From contig CAZDVZ010000008.1 of assembly GCA_964509125.1 (NCBI GenBank), positions 1 to 55,566 of the forward strand: a DNA stretch of 55,566 nt, written 5' to 3'. Below are positions 33,536 to 42,081 of this stretch, in pieces. Both the position numbers and the translations under genes were made by a program. The stretch's first letter is position 1. Each line of letters opens with the position of its first letter. The notes under the pieces are model-generated. The model ran no database searches and was not told where the DNA came from. It was given only the letters and a program-made list of their open reading frames with translations. The DNA is from SIG653 sp964509125 (GTDB taxonomy: Bacteria; Bacillota; Clostridia; Oscillospirales; CAG-382).

Positions 33536-34807
33536 TTATCTAAAGTCGGAAAGCATTTTGTTTGCCCTGCTGTAGATATCTTCCACAGGTTCGTCAATAT
33601 GATATACACCGTCTGAATATAAAATTTTTCCGTTTATCATTGTCATTTTGACATTCTGCTTTGACCCGCTGTAAACAATATTTTTTGCAATATCATGCAC
33701 AGGTTGCATATTGGGAGAATGCATATCCAAAACAATAAGATCAGCTTTTTTTCCTTCTGCTATGCAGTCACAGTCTCTCAACCCCATAGCAAGTGCACTT
33801 CCTGCGGTTGCCATCCACAAAGCGTTTTCCGCTCCAAATTCTGCCGCATCCATATATTTAAGCTTTTGCAAAACACAAGCCAAATACATCTCTCTAAACA
33901 TATCGAGAGCATTATTTGATGCGGGACCGTCTGTGCCTATTGCCATATTAAGTCCCATATCAAGTTGCTTTTTCAAATCTGCAATACCACTTGCCAATTT
34001 TGCGTTGGAAGCGGGACAAGTTACTGCCCAAAGATTTTTTTCTTTAAAGATCTTCATGTCGTTTTCAGACAAATACACACAATGGAATCCACCGCCGCCA
34101 AAGTCATAAATACCTTTGCTTGCAAACAGCTCTGTAGGTGTTACTCCATATTTTTTTATGCATTCATCAACTTCGCTTTGAGTTTCACTGTTATGAGTAA
34201 ACACAGGAGCTTTTAACTGACGTGCAACATCGCTTATTCTATCCAAAAGTGATTCTGTTGCAGTATATTCGGCGTGAAATCCCAATATATAGCTTACAAG
34301 CTCGTTCTTTCCATTATATTTTTCATAATTTGAAACAAGTTCCTCTGCTCGTTTAGGATCACCGTTAACAGAGCCGCACATTACCGTACGAAAACCCATA
34401 TCCAAATTTGACTTAACATAATCGTCAAGTTCAAAATACATATCGAAAGAAGACGTAATACCGCTTGACAAATATTCTAAATTGGCAAGCTTCGCATAAG
34501 TGTAAATATGCTCCCCTCTCAACTTTTCTTCAAGAGGAAATATCCTTGTAAAAAGCCATTCTTTGAGAGGGAGATCGTCAGCAAAAGATCGCAAAAACGC
34601 CATTGCAGAATGAGTGTGCGCGTTCTTAAAAGAGGGCATTAGCAAATTGCCGCAAAGATTAATATCCTCGCAACCCTTATTTTCATACAAGGGTGTTTGA
34701 GAAACGCTGATGATATCTCCACCATCAACAACCACCTCGCCGCCATCTAAAACCTTAAATTTTTTACCTTCAGTCAATAATATTTTTCCGCCGTAAAAAC
34801 GTTTCAA
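33536..34807 (-). CDS. mtaD: MTA/SAH (or 5'-deoxyadenosine) deaminase, MtaD-like amidohydrolase
   Basis: A 423-aa cytosolic metal-dependent amidohydrolase that deaminates methylthioadenosine, S-adenosylhomocysteine or 5'-deoxyadenosine to the inosine form. Metal ligands are visible: NAHTHSAM (residues ~63-70), FHAEYTA, FTHNSETQ and GTDGPASNN (Asp). It starts with TTG at 34807 behind GGAG (8 nt), overlapping the end of mtnA by 38 bp, so translation is coupled. The neighbours (nucleoside phosphorylase, mtnA) support a nucleoside salvage role rather than another amidohydrolase function. Confidence 0.85.
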   Translation of the reverse strand: MKRFYGGKILLTEGKKFKVLDGGEVVVDGGDIISVSQTPLYENKGCEDINLCGNLLMPSFKNAHTHSAMAFLRSFADDLPLKEWLFTRIFPLEEKLRGEHIYTYAKLANLEYLSSGITSSFDMYFELDDYVKSNLDMGFRTVMCGSVNGDPKRAEELVSNYEKYNGKNELVSYILGFHAEYTATESLLDRISDVARQLKAPVFTHNSETQSEVDECIKKYGVTPTELFASKGIYDFGGGGFHCVYLSENDMKIFKEKNLWAVTCPASNAKLASGIADLKKQLDMGLNMAIGTDGPASNNALDMFREMYLACVLQKLKYMDAAEFGAENALWMATAGSALAMGLRDCDCIAEGKKADLIVLDMHSPNMQPVHDIAKNIVYSGSKQNVKMTMINGKILYSDGVYHIDEPVEDIYSRANKMLSDFR

Positions 34808-35816
34808 AGCTTTCTTCTCCTCTCCAAATGCCTTTTTCCGTAACTATCGCTGTTATAAGTTCATGATCTGTAACATCAAAAGCGGGGTTATAACATTTCG
34901 TACCCTTGCGTGCCACAGGCTTTGAATAAAACAGCTCGTATATTTCTGATGATCTTCGTTCTTCAATAACAATATCGTCGCCTGTTTTGCATTTTTTATC
35001 AACCGTGGAAGAAGGACAAAACACATAAAACGGAACACCAAAATGCTTTGCCAAAACCGCGACACCCAATGTTCCGATCTTATTTGCCGCATCACCGTTT
35101 AACGCAACCCTATCACATCCTACAAAACAAGCATCAATTTTTCCTTGTTTCATAAGAGAAGCAGCCATATTATCACATATCAATGTACAGTCGATACCCA
35201 AATTTTGAAGTTCATAAACAGTCAGTCTCGCTCCCTGCAAAAGCGGTCTTGTTTCATCGCAATATGCGCTGAGTTTGATTCCCTTCTCAGAAGCAAGAAA
35301 AAATGTTCCAAGTCCCGTACCGTATTTTGAAGTTGCAAGAGGACCCGCATTACAATGCGTAAGTATCACATCCCCATCTTTAACAAGTTCAAGTCCATAT
35401 TCGGAAATTAAACGGCACATCTCTATATCTTCATCATGAATTTTTTTTGCCTCGTTGTGCAGAAGCTGTAAAAGTTCTTCCCTTGGTAATTTAATATTTC
35501 TTTTTGCTACATCACAAATTCTGTTTACTGCATAGCTTAAATTCACAGCTGTTGGACGCGAAGAAGAAATATACTCTCCTAACCTCAAAAGCTCTTCTAA
35601 AAATGGCTCGACGGTTATGTGCCTCGCTAAAACATACATTCCGTATCCGGCACAAATTCCGATGGCAGGAGCTCCTCTCACGCGGAGAGAATAAATGGCT
35701 TCATACAATTCATCCGCAGTTGAAATAGAAAGTATTTTTTCTTCAAGAGGCAATAATGTCTGATCAATGATCTTAACGCTTTCTAAGTCTTCAGACAGCC
35801 AAACGCTGTATGTCAT
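34770..35816 (-). CDS. mtnA: S-methyl-5-thioribose-1-phosphate isomerase
   Basis: A 348-aa enzyme that converts 5-methylthioribose-1-phosphate to the ribulose form; related enzymes also accept 5-deoxyribose-1-phosphate. Family signatures are RGAPAIGICAGYG near residue 48, the active-site Cys in LTHCNAGPLATSKYGTGLG, and the Asp in VGCDRVALNGDAANKIGT. The length is normal. The ATG overlaps the pnp stop by 4 bp. It is coupled upstream to the phosphorylase and downstream to the deaminase. Confidence 0.95.
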   Translation of the reverse strand: MTYSVWLSEDLESVKIIDQTLLPLEEKILSISTADELYEAIYSLRVRGAPAIGICAGYGMYVLARHITVEPFLEELLRLGEYISSSRPTAVNLSYAVNRICDVAKRNIKLPREELLQLLHNEAKKIHDEDIEMCRLISEYGLELVKDGDVILTHCNAGPLATSKYGTGLGTFFLASEKGIKLSAYCDETRPLLQGARLTVYELQNLGIDCTLICDNMAASLMKQGKIDACFVGCDRVALNGDAANKIGTLGVAVLAKHFGVPFYVFCPSSTVDKKCKTGDDIVIEERRSSEIYELFYSKPVARKGTKCYNPAFDVTDHELITAIVTEKGIWRGEESFETFLRRKNIID

Positions 35817-36643
35817 ACCAAAAACTCCTTAAAACAAGCCACAGAATCACGAACAAGCTTTTTAAACTTAGGCGCCGCAATATTTGCTGCTTCTTGTACC
35901 TCTGCATGAGTAAGAGGCGTTTCGGAAAGCCCCGCGGCTTTATTACTTATAAGGGAAACACCACATATCTCCATACCGGCATGACGCGCTGCAACAGCTT
36001 CGCAAGCGGTAGACATTCCTACAGCGTCACCACCTAAAAGTTTATACATACGAACCTCGGCAGGTGTTTCAAAGCTGGGACCCGTAAGCTGAACATAAAC
36101 CCCTTCCTTAACGTCGATTCCGGATTTTTTCGCAATGTCGCTAAGAACACCACGAAGTCTTTCGGAATAAACATTGCTCATATCGGGAAAACGTGTTCCA
36201 AGTTCATCAATATTTGCCCCAATAAGCGGATTTGGAACTTTACAAACATGATCTGTAATAATCATAAGGTCGCCCGCATTAAAGTTTGGATTACATCCAC
36301 CTGCTGCATTTGTAAGAAACAATATTTTTGCACCCATCATTTTCATAAGACGTGTTGGAAGCACTACATCTTCAATGGGATATCCTTCGTAATAGTGAAC
36401 TCTGCCTTGCATTACAACAACTTTAACACCATCTATATATCCAAATACAAACCTGCCCTTGTGACCGGGAACGGTAGATACGGGAAACCCTTCTATAGAA
36501 GAATAATCCACAGTGGCAACTTGCTCTATTTCATCTGCCAAAGCACCAAGTCCCGATCCTAAAATAATTGCAACATCAGGAACAAAATCTGTTTGAATTC
36601 TCACACAAGCAAGACATTTTTGTAATTTTTCATAGGTATTCAT
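35813..36643 (-). CDS. punA: Purine nucleoside phosphorylase (trimeric family)
   Basis: A 276-aa enzyme that splits purine nucleosides with phosphate to base and ribose-1-phosphate. Motifs are ILGSGLGALADEIE (phosphate site), MQGRVHYYEGY, and the base/ribose site GPSFETPAEVRMYKLLGGDAVGMST with SLISNKAAG; the Asn of ISNK indicates a 6-oxopurine preference. The start at 36643 (MNTYEKL) is supported by AAAGGA 7 nt upstream. It is the first gene of the operon and carries its own promoter. Together with the deaminase it can release hypoxanthine from deaminated methylthioadenosine. Confidence 0.93.
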   Translation of the reverse strand: MNTYEKLQKCLACVRIQTDFVPDVAIILGSGLGALADEIEQVATVDYSSIEGFPVSTVPGHKGRFVFGYIDGVKVVVMQGRVHYYEGYPIEDVVLPTRLMKMMGAKILFLTNAAGGCNPNFNAGDLMIITDHVCKVPNPLIGANIDELGTRFPDMSNVYSERLRGVLSDIAKKSGIDVKEGVYVQLTGPSFETPAEVRMYKLLGGDAVGMSTACEAVAARHAGMEICGVSLISNKAAGLSETPLTHAEVQEAANIAAPKFKKLVRDSVACFKEFLV

Positions 36644-36670
36644 ATTAGCGTCCTTTCGTTCCGACAAAAC

Positions 36671-36685
36671 GGACAAATTATTTGT
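36671..36685. promoter_or_regulatory. Inverted repeat in the pnp-operon leader, possible operator
   Basis: GACAAATTATTTGTC (36672-36686) is a 7-bp dyad around one base. It lies between the -10 box and the ribosome site of the nucleoside phosphorylase gene, a position suited to repression. A similar AT-rich palindrome could occur by chance. Confidence 0.4.
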
Positions 36686-36699
36686 CTTTTATTTTTTTT

Positions 36700-36728
36700 A
36701 TTCTATCATTTTTTTATTCTGTAGTCAA
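36700..36728 (-). promoter_or_regulatory. Sigma-A promoter of the purine/MTA salvage operon
   Basis: Minus strand TTGACT (36723-36728), 17-nt spacer, TAGAAT (36700-36705). Confidence 0.7.
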
Positions 36729-36751
36729 GTGATTTTAAAATTATTTATTAG

Positions 36752-37684
36752 TTAAAGAATCTTCCTCATACATGAAAAGTCGGCAACTTTTTTAAAACCA
36801 ATACTTTCATACATAAACCTTGCAAGATTGTTACTACCGGTAAAAAGGGACATATATTCTCCCCCCATTTCTTTCAATCCCCTGCAAAGAGTTGAGAAAA
36901 TTGCTTTACCAACACCACAACTTCTGTAATCGGTGTGAACACCAACGCCACAAAACATACCTCTTTTATCTTCCGCTAAAGCGAGAGGGCCTGTATATCC
37001 AATTACCTTGTCATTTAAAACAGCGACAACAATTGGCTCATCAAGGCGAGACATTACGCTTTTTCTCCAACCTTCATTGTTTATATTATCAAAAAGCTCG
37101 GAAAATCCAAAATGCTTATCAGGATCAAAATAGCATATTTCAATTCCATCGCTTTTAAGTCTTGCCTTCCTTTCAGCAACATTGTTTCCTTCTTCAAAAG
37201 ACGAAAGCGGCATATAATATGCATATTGTATAGCATAATCTTCATATCCCATTGTTTTAAAGAAGGGGTAAGCGTCACTTTTCATATGTACGCCCGGCAC
37301 ACCGGGATGACAGTGGGGATAATTTTGGGGAATAATCCATTCAAGCTGACATGGATTGTAAAACATACAATCGAACCTTTTCACATTTTTCAGCCTTAAC
37401 TTTTTCTCCAATTCTAAAACAAGTTTTTTTCCAATACCTTTTCTGCGATATTTTTCATTAACACCCACGTAGGATATATAACCCACATCCCCCAATATAG
37501 TTCCGAAAGCAAATCCTACAACACCATTGTCGTTTTCGCATACAACGCCGTTGGAAAAATAGGATTTCGACAAAAATAATTTATCAAATTCACTTTCGCA
37601 CAAAGGTTTAAATATGGTATTTTGGGTGTTATCATTAAATATGCCCAAACATTGCGATAAATGCTTTTCTTTCATAAAATCCAT
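36752..37684 (-). CDS. Protein with two GNAT acetyltransferase domains
   Basis: A 310-aa protein. The first GNAT domain (residues ~1-130) has the acetyl-CoA loop in VNEKYRRKGIGKKLV (Q/R-x-x-G-x-G/A). The second (~170-310) has VHTDYRSCGVGKAIFS and the usual end ARFMYESIGFKKVADFS. The fusion suggests one domain is catalytic and one regulatory, or that the enzyme has two sites. The substrate is unknown. GGAG lies 8 nt before the ATG. It lies alone between the opp terminator and the pnp promoter. Confidence 0.82.
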   Translation of the reverse strand: MDFMKEKHLSQCLGIFNDNTQNTIFKPLCESEFDKLFLSKSYFSNGVVCENDNGVVGFAFGTILGDVGYISYVGVNEKYRRKGIGKKLVLELEKKLRLKNVKRFDCMFYNPCQLEWIIPQNYPHCHPGVPGVHMKSDAYPFFKTMGYEDYAIQYAYYMPLSSFEEGNNVAERKARLKSDGIEICYFDPDKHFGFSELFDNINNEGWRKSVMSRLDEPIVVAVLNDKVIGYTGPLALAEDKRGMFCGVGVHTDYRSCGVGKAIFSTLCRGLKEMGGEYMSLFTGSNNLARFMYESIGFKKVADFSCMRKIL

Positions 37685-37706
37685 ATGTCAATCTCCGTTT
37701 TGCTAT

Positions 37707-37739
37707 GAAAAATAGGCTCAAATCGCAAGGACTTGAGCC
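37707..37739 (-). terminator. Rho-independent terminator of the opp operon
   Basis: GGCTCAA (37715-37721) pairs with TTGAGCC (37733-37739) around an 11-nt loop. On the minus strand TATTTTT follows. It lies 12 bp after the oppF stop. Confidence 0.8.
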
Positions 37740-37750
37740 AAAGATAAATT

Positions 37751-38791
37751 TTATTCTACAGATTTATTAGTGCTAACAATGTTTTCTCCCAAATTAACCA
37801 CATTTAAATTTGCCGAAAAGCCAGACTCTCCGGATACACCGTCAAAAAGTCCTTTCCAAAGGTCAACGTCTTCTTCCGCACCATAAACAAAGTGGCCCTC
37901 ATATGCTTCTGTCCATCTTTTTTCATTCGGAGAAAGATCTTTTGCAGGATCAAAAGTAATGAGCTTTTTGTTTTTCTCCACGACGGGATCGGGAACCGGA
38001 ATTGCCGAAAGCAACGAACGAGTGTAAGGGTGAAGCGGCCTATTAAAAAGCTCCTCTGTTTCAGCAAGCTCAACAATATCACCTTTGTATATTACCGCAA
38101 TTCTATCTGTAATATACCTCATTACAGATAAATCGTGTGCGATGAACAAATAGGTAAGTCCGTTTTCTCTTTGCATTTGAGCAAGAAGGTTTAAAACCTG
38201 CGCACGAATGGATACGTCAAGGGCAGAAATTGGTTCATCGGCAACAATAAGCTTTGGGTTCATAACAAGCGCTCTTGCTATGCCTATCCTCTGTCTTTGA
38301 CCGCCTGAAAATTCATGAGGGAAACGGCTTGCAAACTCAGGAAGCAACCCAACTTTGAGCAAAGCTTCAATTACAATCTCGTGCCTTTTCTCTTTAGGTA
38401 TACCAATATTTTTAAGACCTTCGCCTACGATATAATCTATCTTTGCACGTTCGTTAAGACTTGCCATGGGATCTTGAAAAATCATTTGAATTTCTCTGAT
38501 AACCCTTTGATCAAGCTGATTTGAGATTGCTCCGTTTATCTTTTGACCGTCATAAATAATATCTCCACCAAACGTAGGAATAATACGCATGACAGCTCTG
38601 CCTATGGTAGTTTTTCCCGATCCGCTTTCGCCAACAAGACCAAAAGTCTCACCTGAATAAATAAAGAAGCTGGCGTTTTTTACTGCGAGGAATCTATTTT
38701 TGCCTTCACCATAAGTGATGCTGAGGTTTTTTACTTCTAATATTTTTTTATCTTTATTTATTATTCTTTTAGGAACTGTATTTTCCATCAA
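37751..38791 (-). CDS. oppF: Oligopeptide ABC transporter ATP-binding protein OppF
   Basis: A 346-aa ATPase of the peptide/nickel importer family with Walker A GESGSGKTT, Q-loop MIFQDPMASLN, signature FSGGQRQRIGIARAL and Walker B LIVADEPISALD. The oligo_HPY-type end (LHPYTRSLLSAIPVPDP) is present. After it a ~65-residue tail of unusual composition follows, with acidic and aromatic residues. It overlaps oppD by 4 bp and is the last gene of the opp operon. Confidence 0.94.
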   Translation of the reverse strand: MMENTVPKRIINKDKKILEVKNLSITYGEGKNRFLAVKNASFFIYSGETFGLVGESGSGKTTIGRAVMRIIPTFGGDIIYDGQKINGAISNQLDQRVIREIQMIFQDPMASLNERAKIDYIVGEGLKNIGIPKEKRHEIVIEALLKVGLLPEFASRFPHEFSGGQRQRIGIARALVMNPKLIVADEPISALDVSIRAQVLNLLAQMQRENGLTYLFIAHDLSVMRYITDRIAVIYKGDIVELAETEELFNRPLHPYTRSLLSAIPVPDPVVEKNKKLITFDPAKDLSPNEKRWTEAYEGHFVYGAEEDVDLWKGLFDGVSGESGFSANLNVVNLGENIVSTNKSVE

Positions 38792-39849
38792 TAAGCTTCC
38801 TCCCCTTCGGTCTGTTCCCCGTTATACTTTTTATATCGAGGATCAAGGAGCCATGTTTTCGCCTTATGTGTTGGGGAAACCTGAAAATATGGCGGGGTTT
38901 GAATATAATCGATTTTCAAGGCTTCAGGATTTCTCGGCGCAAAAGCATCACCTTTAATTTCTGTGAATAAGCTGGGAGGTGTACCTTTAATTGAATGAAG
39001 TTCGGACCCCTTCTTGGAAACATTAGGCAAAGATTTAAGAAGTGCTTTTGTGTACGGATGCTTAGGATCGTAAAATATTTCATCACATTTGCCGATCTCA
39101 ACAATATCGCCTGCATACATTACAGCAACTCTATCTGCAATATTTGCTACAACACCTAAATCGTGAGTTATGAAAACAACGGTAAGTTTATATTTTTCCT
39201 TCAAATTTTTGATAAGCCTCAAAACTTGTGCCTGAATTGTAACATCTAACGCTGTTGTAGGTTCATCACAGATCAATATTTGAGGATTACACGCAATTGC
39301 CATTGCTATAACAACCCTTTGCCTCATTCCGCCGGAAAACTCATGAGGAAATTGCCTATACCTTCTCTCCTCGTCGCCAATCTCTACGTCTCTAAGGCAT
39401 TTTAACGCCTCTACCATAGCTTCGGCTTTCGTTACTTTCCTATGAAGCATTATTGCCTCTGCAATTTGATCGCCAATGCTCTTTAAAGGATTTAAGCTCG
39501 TCATAGGATCTTGCATAATCATAGCAATTTCTTTGCCGCGTATACCCGCCTTTTCCCATTGCCTTGGCTTTAATTTTGCGAGATCTACGCCATTATACAT
39601 TATACTTCCACCGGAGATATAACCGTTAGAATCTAAAAGTCCCAAAAAGTTTTTTGTGAATACTGACTTTCCCGACCCGCTTTCTCCAACAATCGCTAAA
39701 ACTTCGCCCTTGGTTAAATCCAATGATACGCCTCTGATCGCGTGCAAAGTATTTCCTCTAAGCTTAAAGCAAACATCAAGATCTTTTATGGATAAAATTA
39801 CGTTATTCTCATCAAAGGCAGCTTCTGATACATTTTGTTCTTTATTCAT
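38788..39849 (-). CDS. oppD: Oligopeptide ABC transporter ATP-binding protein OppD
   Basis: A 353-aa ATPase partner of OppF. It has Walker A GESGSGKSV, Q-loop MIMQDPMTSLNPL, signature FSGGMRQRVVIAMAI, Walker B LICDEPTTALD and the C-terminal HPYTKALLKSLPNV of peptide importers. It sits 11 bp after oppC and overlaps oppF by 4 bp. Confidence 0.94.
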   Translation of the reverse strand: MNKEQNVSEAAFDENNVILSIKDLDVCFKLRGNTLHAIRGVSLDLTKGEVLAIVGESGSGKSVFTKNFLGLLDSNGYISGGSIMYNGVDLAKLKPRQWEKAGIRGKEIAMIMQDPMTSLNPLKSIGDQIAEAIMLHRKVTKAEAMVEALKCLRDVEIGDEERRYRQFPHEFSGGMRQRVVIAMAIACNPQILICDEPTTALDVTIQAQVLRLIKNLKEKYKLTVVFITHDLGVVANIADRVAVMYAGDIVEIGKCDEIFYDPKHPYTKALLKSLPNVSKKGSELHSIKGTPPSLFTEIKGDAFAPRNPEALKIDYIQTPPYFQVSPTHKAKTWLLDPRYKKYNGEQTEGEEAY

Positions 39850-39860
39850 TTACTACCTCC

Positions 39861-41042
39861 TCAACGGTGATTTTTCGGATCTGCTGAATCCGAAAATGCA
39901 TTCCCGATAACGTAAAAAGAAATTGTAATAACAGACAAAACAATAACAGGGAAGAAAAGCTGGTGACTTTTTGTTGTGCTAAGCAATGCTCTACCGTCTT
40001 CAATAAGTCTCCCAAGACTGGGAATGCTGATAGGAAGTCCCAAGCCAATGTAGGTAATAAATACCTCGCTTCCTATAACAGAAGGTATTGTAAGAGCGAT
40101 TCTAAGCATAATTACAGAAACCAAGTATGGCAAACAGTTTTTATAAAGTATTCTGCGAGTAGGAGTTCCAAGGCAGCGAGAAGCCGTATTGTAATCTCTG
40201 TCACGAATAATTATTATCTGGTTTCTGATAAACCTTGCCATCTGTATCCACCCTGTGAGACACATGGCAAAAATAAGTGTTGAAATGCTTGGACGCATTA
40301 TATACGAAATAAGAATAAGCAAAATAGTATTCGGTATATTATCAAGAACATTGTATAATTCTGTTAGCAAAAAATCAAGTTCTCGAACATATCCCCAAAT
40401 AACTCCAACCAATATCCCAAGAACGGCTTCAACAATAGCAACACAAACACCTATAAACAAGGAGTTTCTCGTTCCGGCCCAAAGACGCGCCCAAATATCC
40501 TGACCGGTGGCGTTTGTTCCCAAAATGAATTTCCCATATGTATCAAAATACTGCTGTCCCGTCATAAGAGGAACAACACGTTTTCCGGTTTCCTCAACAA
40601 AATATGGCTCCCCTTTATAAATGAGCTTTTCTTCACCAACGATTCCAAACTTATAAAGGACCACGTTCGCTCTATAAATAATATACGGCTCAACATTCTT
40701 AGCGGGCATTTCCAAACCTTTGGAGTTTGTATACATCATTACCTGATTAGGGTCATTTTGATTTGGTAAATATGGCTGTATTACAGTAAAACCTATCAAT
40801 ATAACCATAAGAATTACCAAAAACATTGCAAATTTGCGTTTCAAAAATGCTCTGAAAGTACATCTCCAATAGGAATAGTTGCTGTATCCTATACGTTCTA
40901 CAGCTTCTTCGTCAAAGTCAGCTTTGGAAAACAGTTCTTCTTCACTCAATTCGATTTCTTCAGAAATTTGTTTTTCAAGTTCTTCATTAAGACTTTTGCA
41001 CAGCTTTTTTTCTTTTGCACCTCTGAATGAAAGATTTTTCAT
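39861..41042 (-). CDS. oppC: Oligopeptide ABC transporter permease OppC
   Basis: A 393-aa inner-membrane permease with a long N-terminal cytosolic region, one early membrane helix (FAMFLVILMVILIGFTVI), and a large extracellular loop of ~110 residues before the core. The core has the EAA-type loop (SRCLGTPTRRILYKNCLPYL) and the end with FYVIGNAFSDSADPK. It overlaps oppB by 1 bp (TAATG). It is longer than the E. coli OppC (302), because of the loop and N-terminal extension. Confidence 0.92.
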   Translation of the reverse strand: MKNLSFRGAKEKKLCKSLNEELEKQISEEIELSEEELFSKADFDEEAVERIGYSNYSYWRCTFRAFLKRKFAMFLVILMVILIGFTVIQPYLPNQNDPNQVMMYTNSKGLEMPAKNVEPYIIYRANVVLYKFGIVGEEKLIYKGEPYFVEETGKRVVPLMTGQQYFDTYGKFILGTNATGQDIWARLWAGTRNSLFIGVCVAIVEAVLGILVGVIWGYVRELDFLLTELYNVLDNIPNTILLILISYIMRPSISTLIFAMCLTGWIQMARFIRNQIIIIRDRDYNTASRCLGTPTRRILYKNCLPYLVSVIMLRIALTIPSVIGSEVFITYIGLGLPISIPSLGRLIEDGRALLSTTKSHQLFFPVIVLSVITISFYVIGNAFSDSADPKNHR

Positions 41043-41986
41043 TATCTGTCTCCCCCTTCCTTTGACAACTTAATGCGGGGATCAATAATAACCATAAGAA
41101 TATCACCCAAAAGCAAACCAATTATACCAACAGTAGCGTAAAGCAATACTATAGCTTGAACTAAATTGTTGTCGGACTGCTTTATGGCATTTACCAAAAG
41201 ACCACCCATGCCGTTTATGCTATACAAAGATTCAACGTAAATAGATCCGATTACGGTATTAAGAAAAGATGTAGGAATGTATTGTACCATGGGAACAAAA
41301 GCGTTTTTGAAAACGTGCTTAAACATAATCTTCCCTTCGGAAACGCCCTTCGCCCTCGCAAGTCGAACATAATCTTTATTAAGCTCGTCAACCATATATC
41401 TACGGAGCCACATTCCATAATAGGCAATATTTCCGAGAGACATTGAAAATACAGGCAACAGCCACCACAAAAGACCAACGTCTTCGCTATAAATCATGGG
41501 AACACCCATAAGCTTTGTACCGTAATGCTGAATAAAAAGATAATATACGGCAGCGGGAGCTGCTTGAATAAACACAATAAACAATGTACCGAATTTATCA
41601 AAAAACTTTCCTTTATATTTTGTCATAAGGATTCCGAGAGGGATCCCCAAAAGCAAAGAAAGAACCAAAGAAGCAGAACCAAGCTTTATGGAAACGGGAA
41701 TTTTAGGCAAAAGAATATCCACAACGGGAACATTCTTAAGTATCTTATTAGATACACCCAGATCTCCCTTTAACAGATTTTTATAAAAATTCACTATTTG
41801 TTTCGGCATAGGGTCGTTCAGCCCCATGTTATCCAACTTGGTTTGTATTTGCGCATCTGTCAGCTTATCATAATTCTCAAAATATCCTTCAATGGGCATT
41901 TGACGCACGAGTATGAAAACTATAGTGATAATTATGATAAGAGTCAGGAGCGAACGCGCAATTCTTTTTACAAGATATCTTACCAT
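41042..41986 (-). CDS. oppB: Oligopeptide ABC transporter permease OppB
   Basis: A 314-aa permease with six hydrophobic segments, starting MVRYLVKRIARSLLTLIIIITIVF. It has the GLNDPMPKQ loop and the cytosolic EAA motif near YVRLARAKGVSEGKIMFKHVFKNA. It pairs with OppC to form the channel. It follows oppA after 95 bp, a gap that holds a strong hairpin (42012-42044). Confidence 0.94.
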   Translation of the reverse strand: MVRYLVKRIARSLLTLIIIITIVFILVRQMPIEGYFENYDKLTDAQIQTKLDNMGLNDPMPKQIVNFYKNLLKGDLGVSNKILKNVPVVDILLPKIPVSIKLGSASLVLSLLLGIPLGILMTKYKGKFFDKFGTLFIVFIQAAPAAVYYLFIQHYGTKLMGVPMIYSEDVGLLWWLLPVFSMSLGNIAYYGMWLRRYMVDELNKDYVRLARAKGVSEGKIMFKHVFKNAFVPMVQYIPTSFLNTVIGSIYVESLYSINGMGGLLVNAIKQSDNNLVQAIVLLYATVGIIGLLLGDILMVIIDPRIKLSKEGGDR

Positions 41987-42011
41987 TATGTATTACAGCT
42001 CCAAACTTTAA

Positions 42012-42044
42012 GTTAGTGCGGAACGAAAACCGCTCCGCACTAAC
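42012..42044 (-). other. Strong intercistronic hairpin between oppA and oppB
   Basis: GTTAGTGCGGA (42012-42022) pairs with TCCGCACTAAC (42034-42044), an 11-bp GC-rich stem. It lies downstream of the oppA stop on the minus strand and is followed by AACTTAAAG rather than U residues. This suits mRNA stabilisation or partial attenuation, giving more binding protein than permease. Confidence 0.75.
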
Positions 42045-42081
42045 AAAATTATCTTATTCTTTAAAAGAAATAATCGACGAA

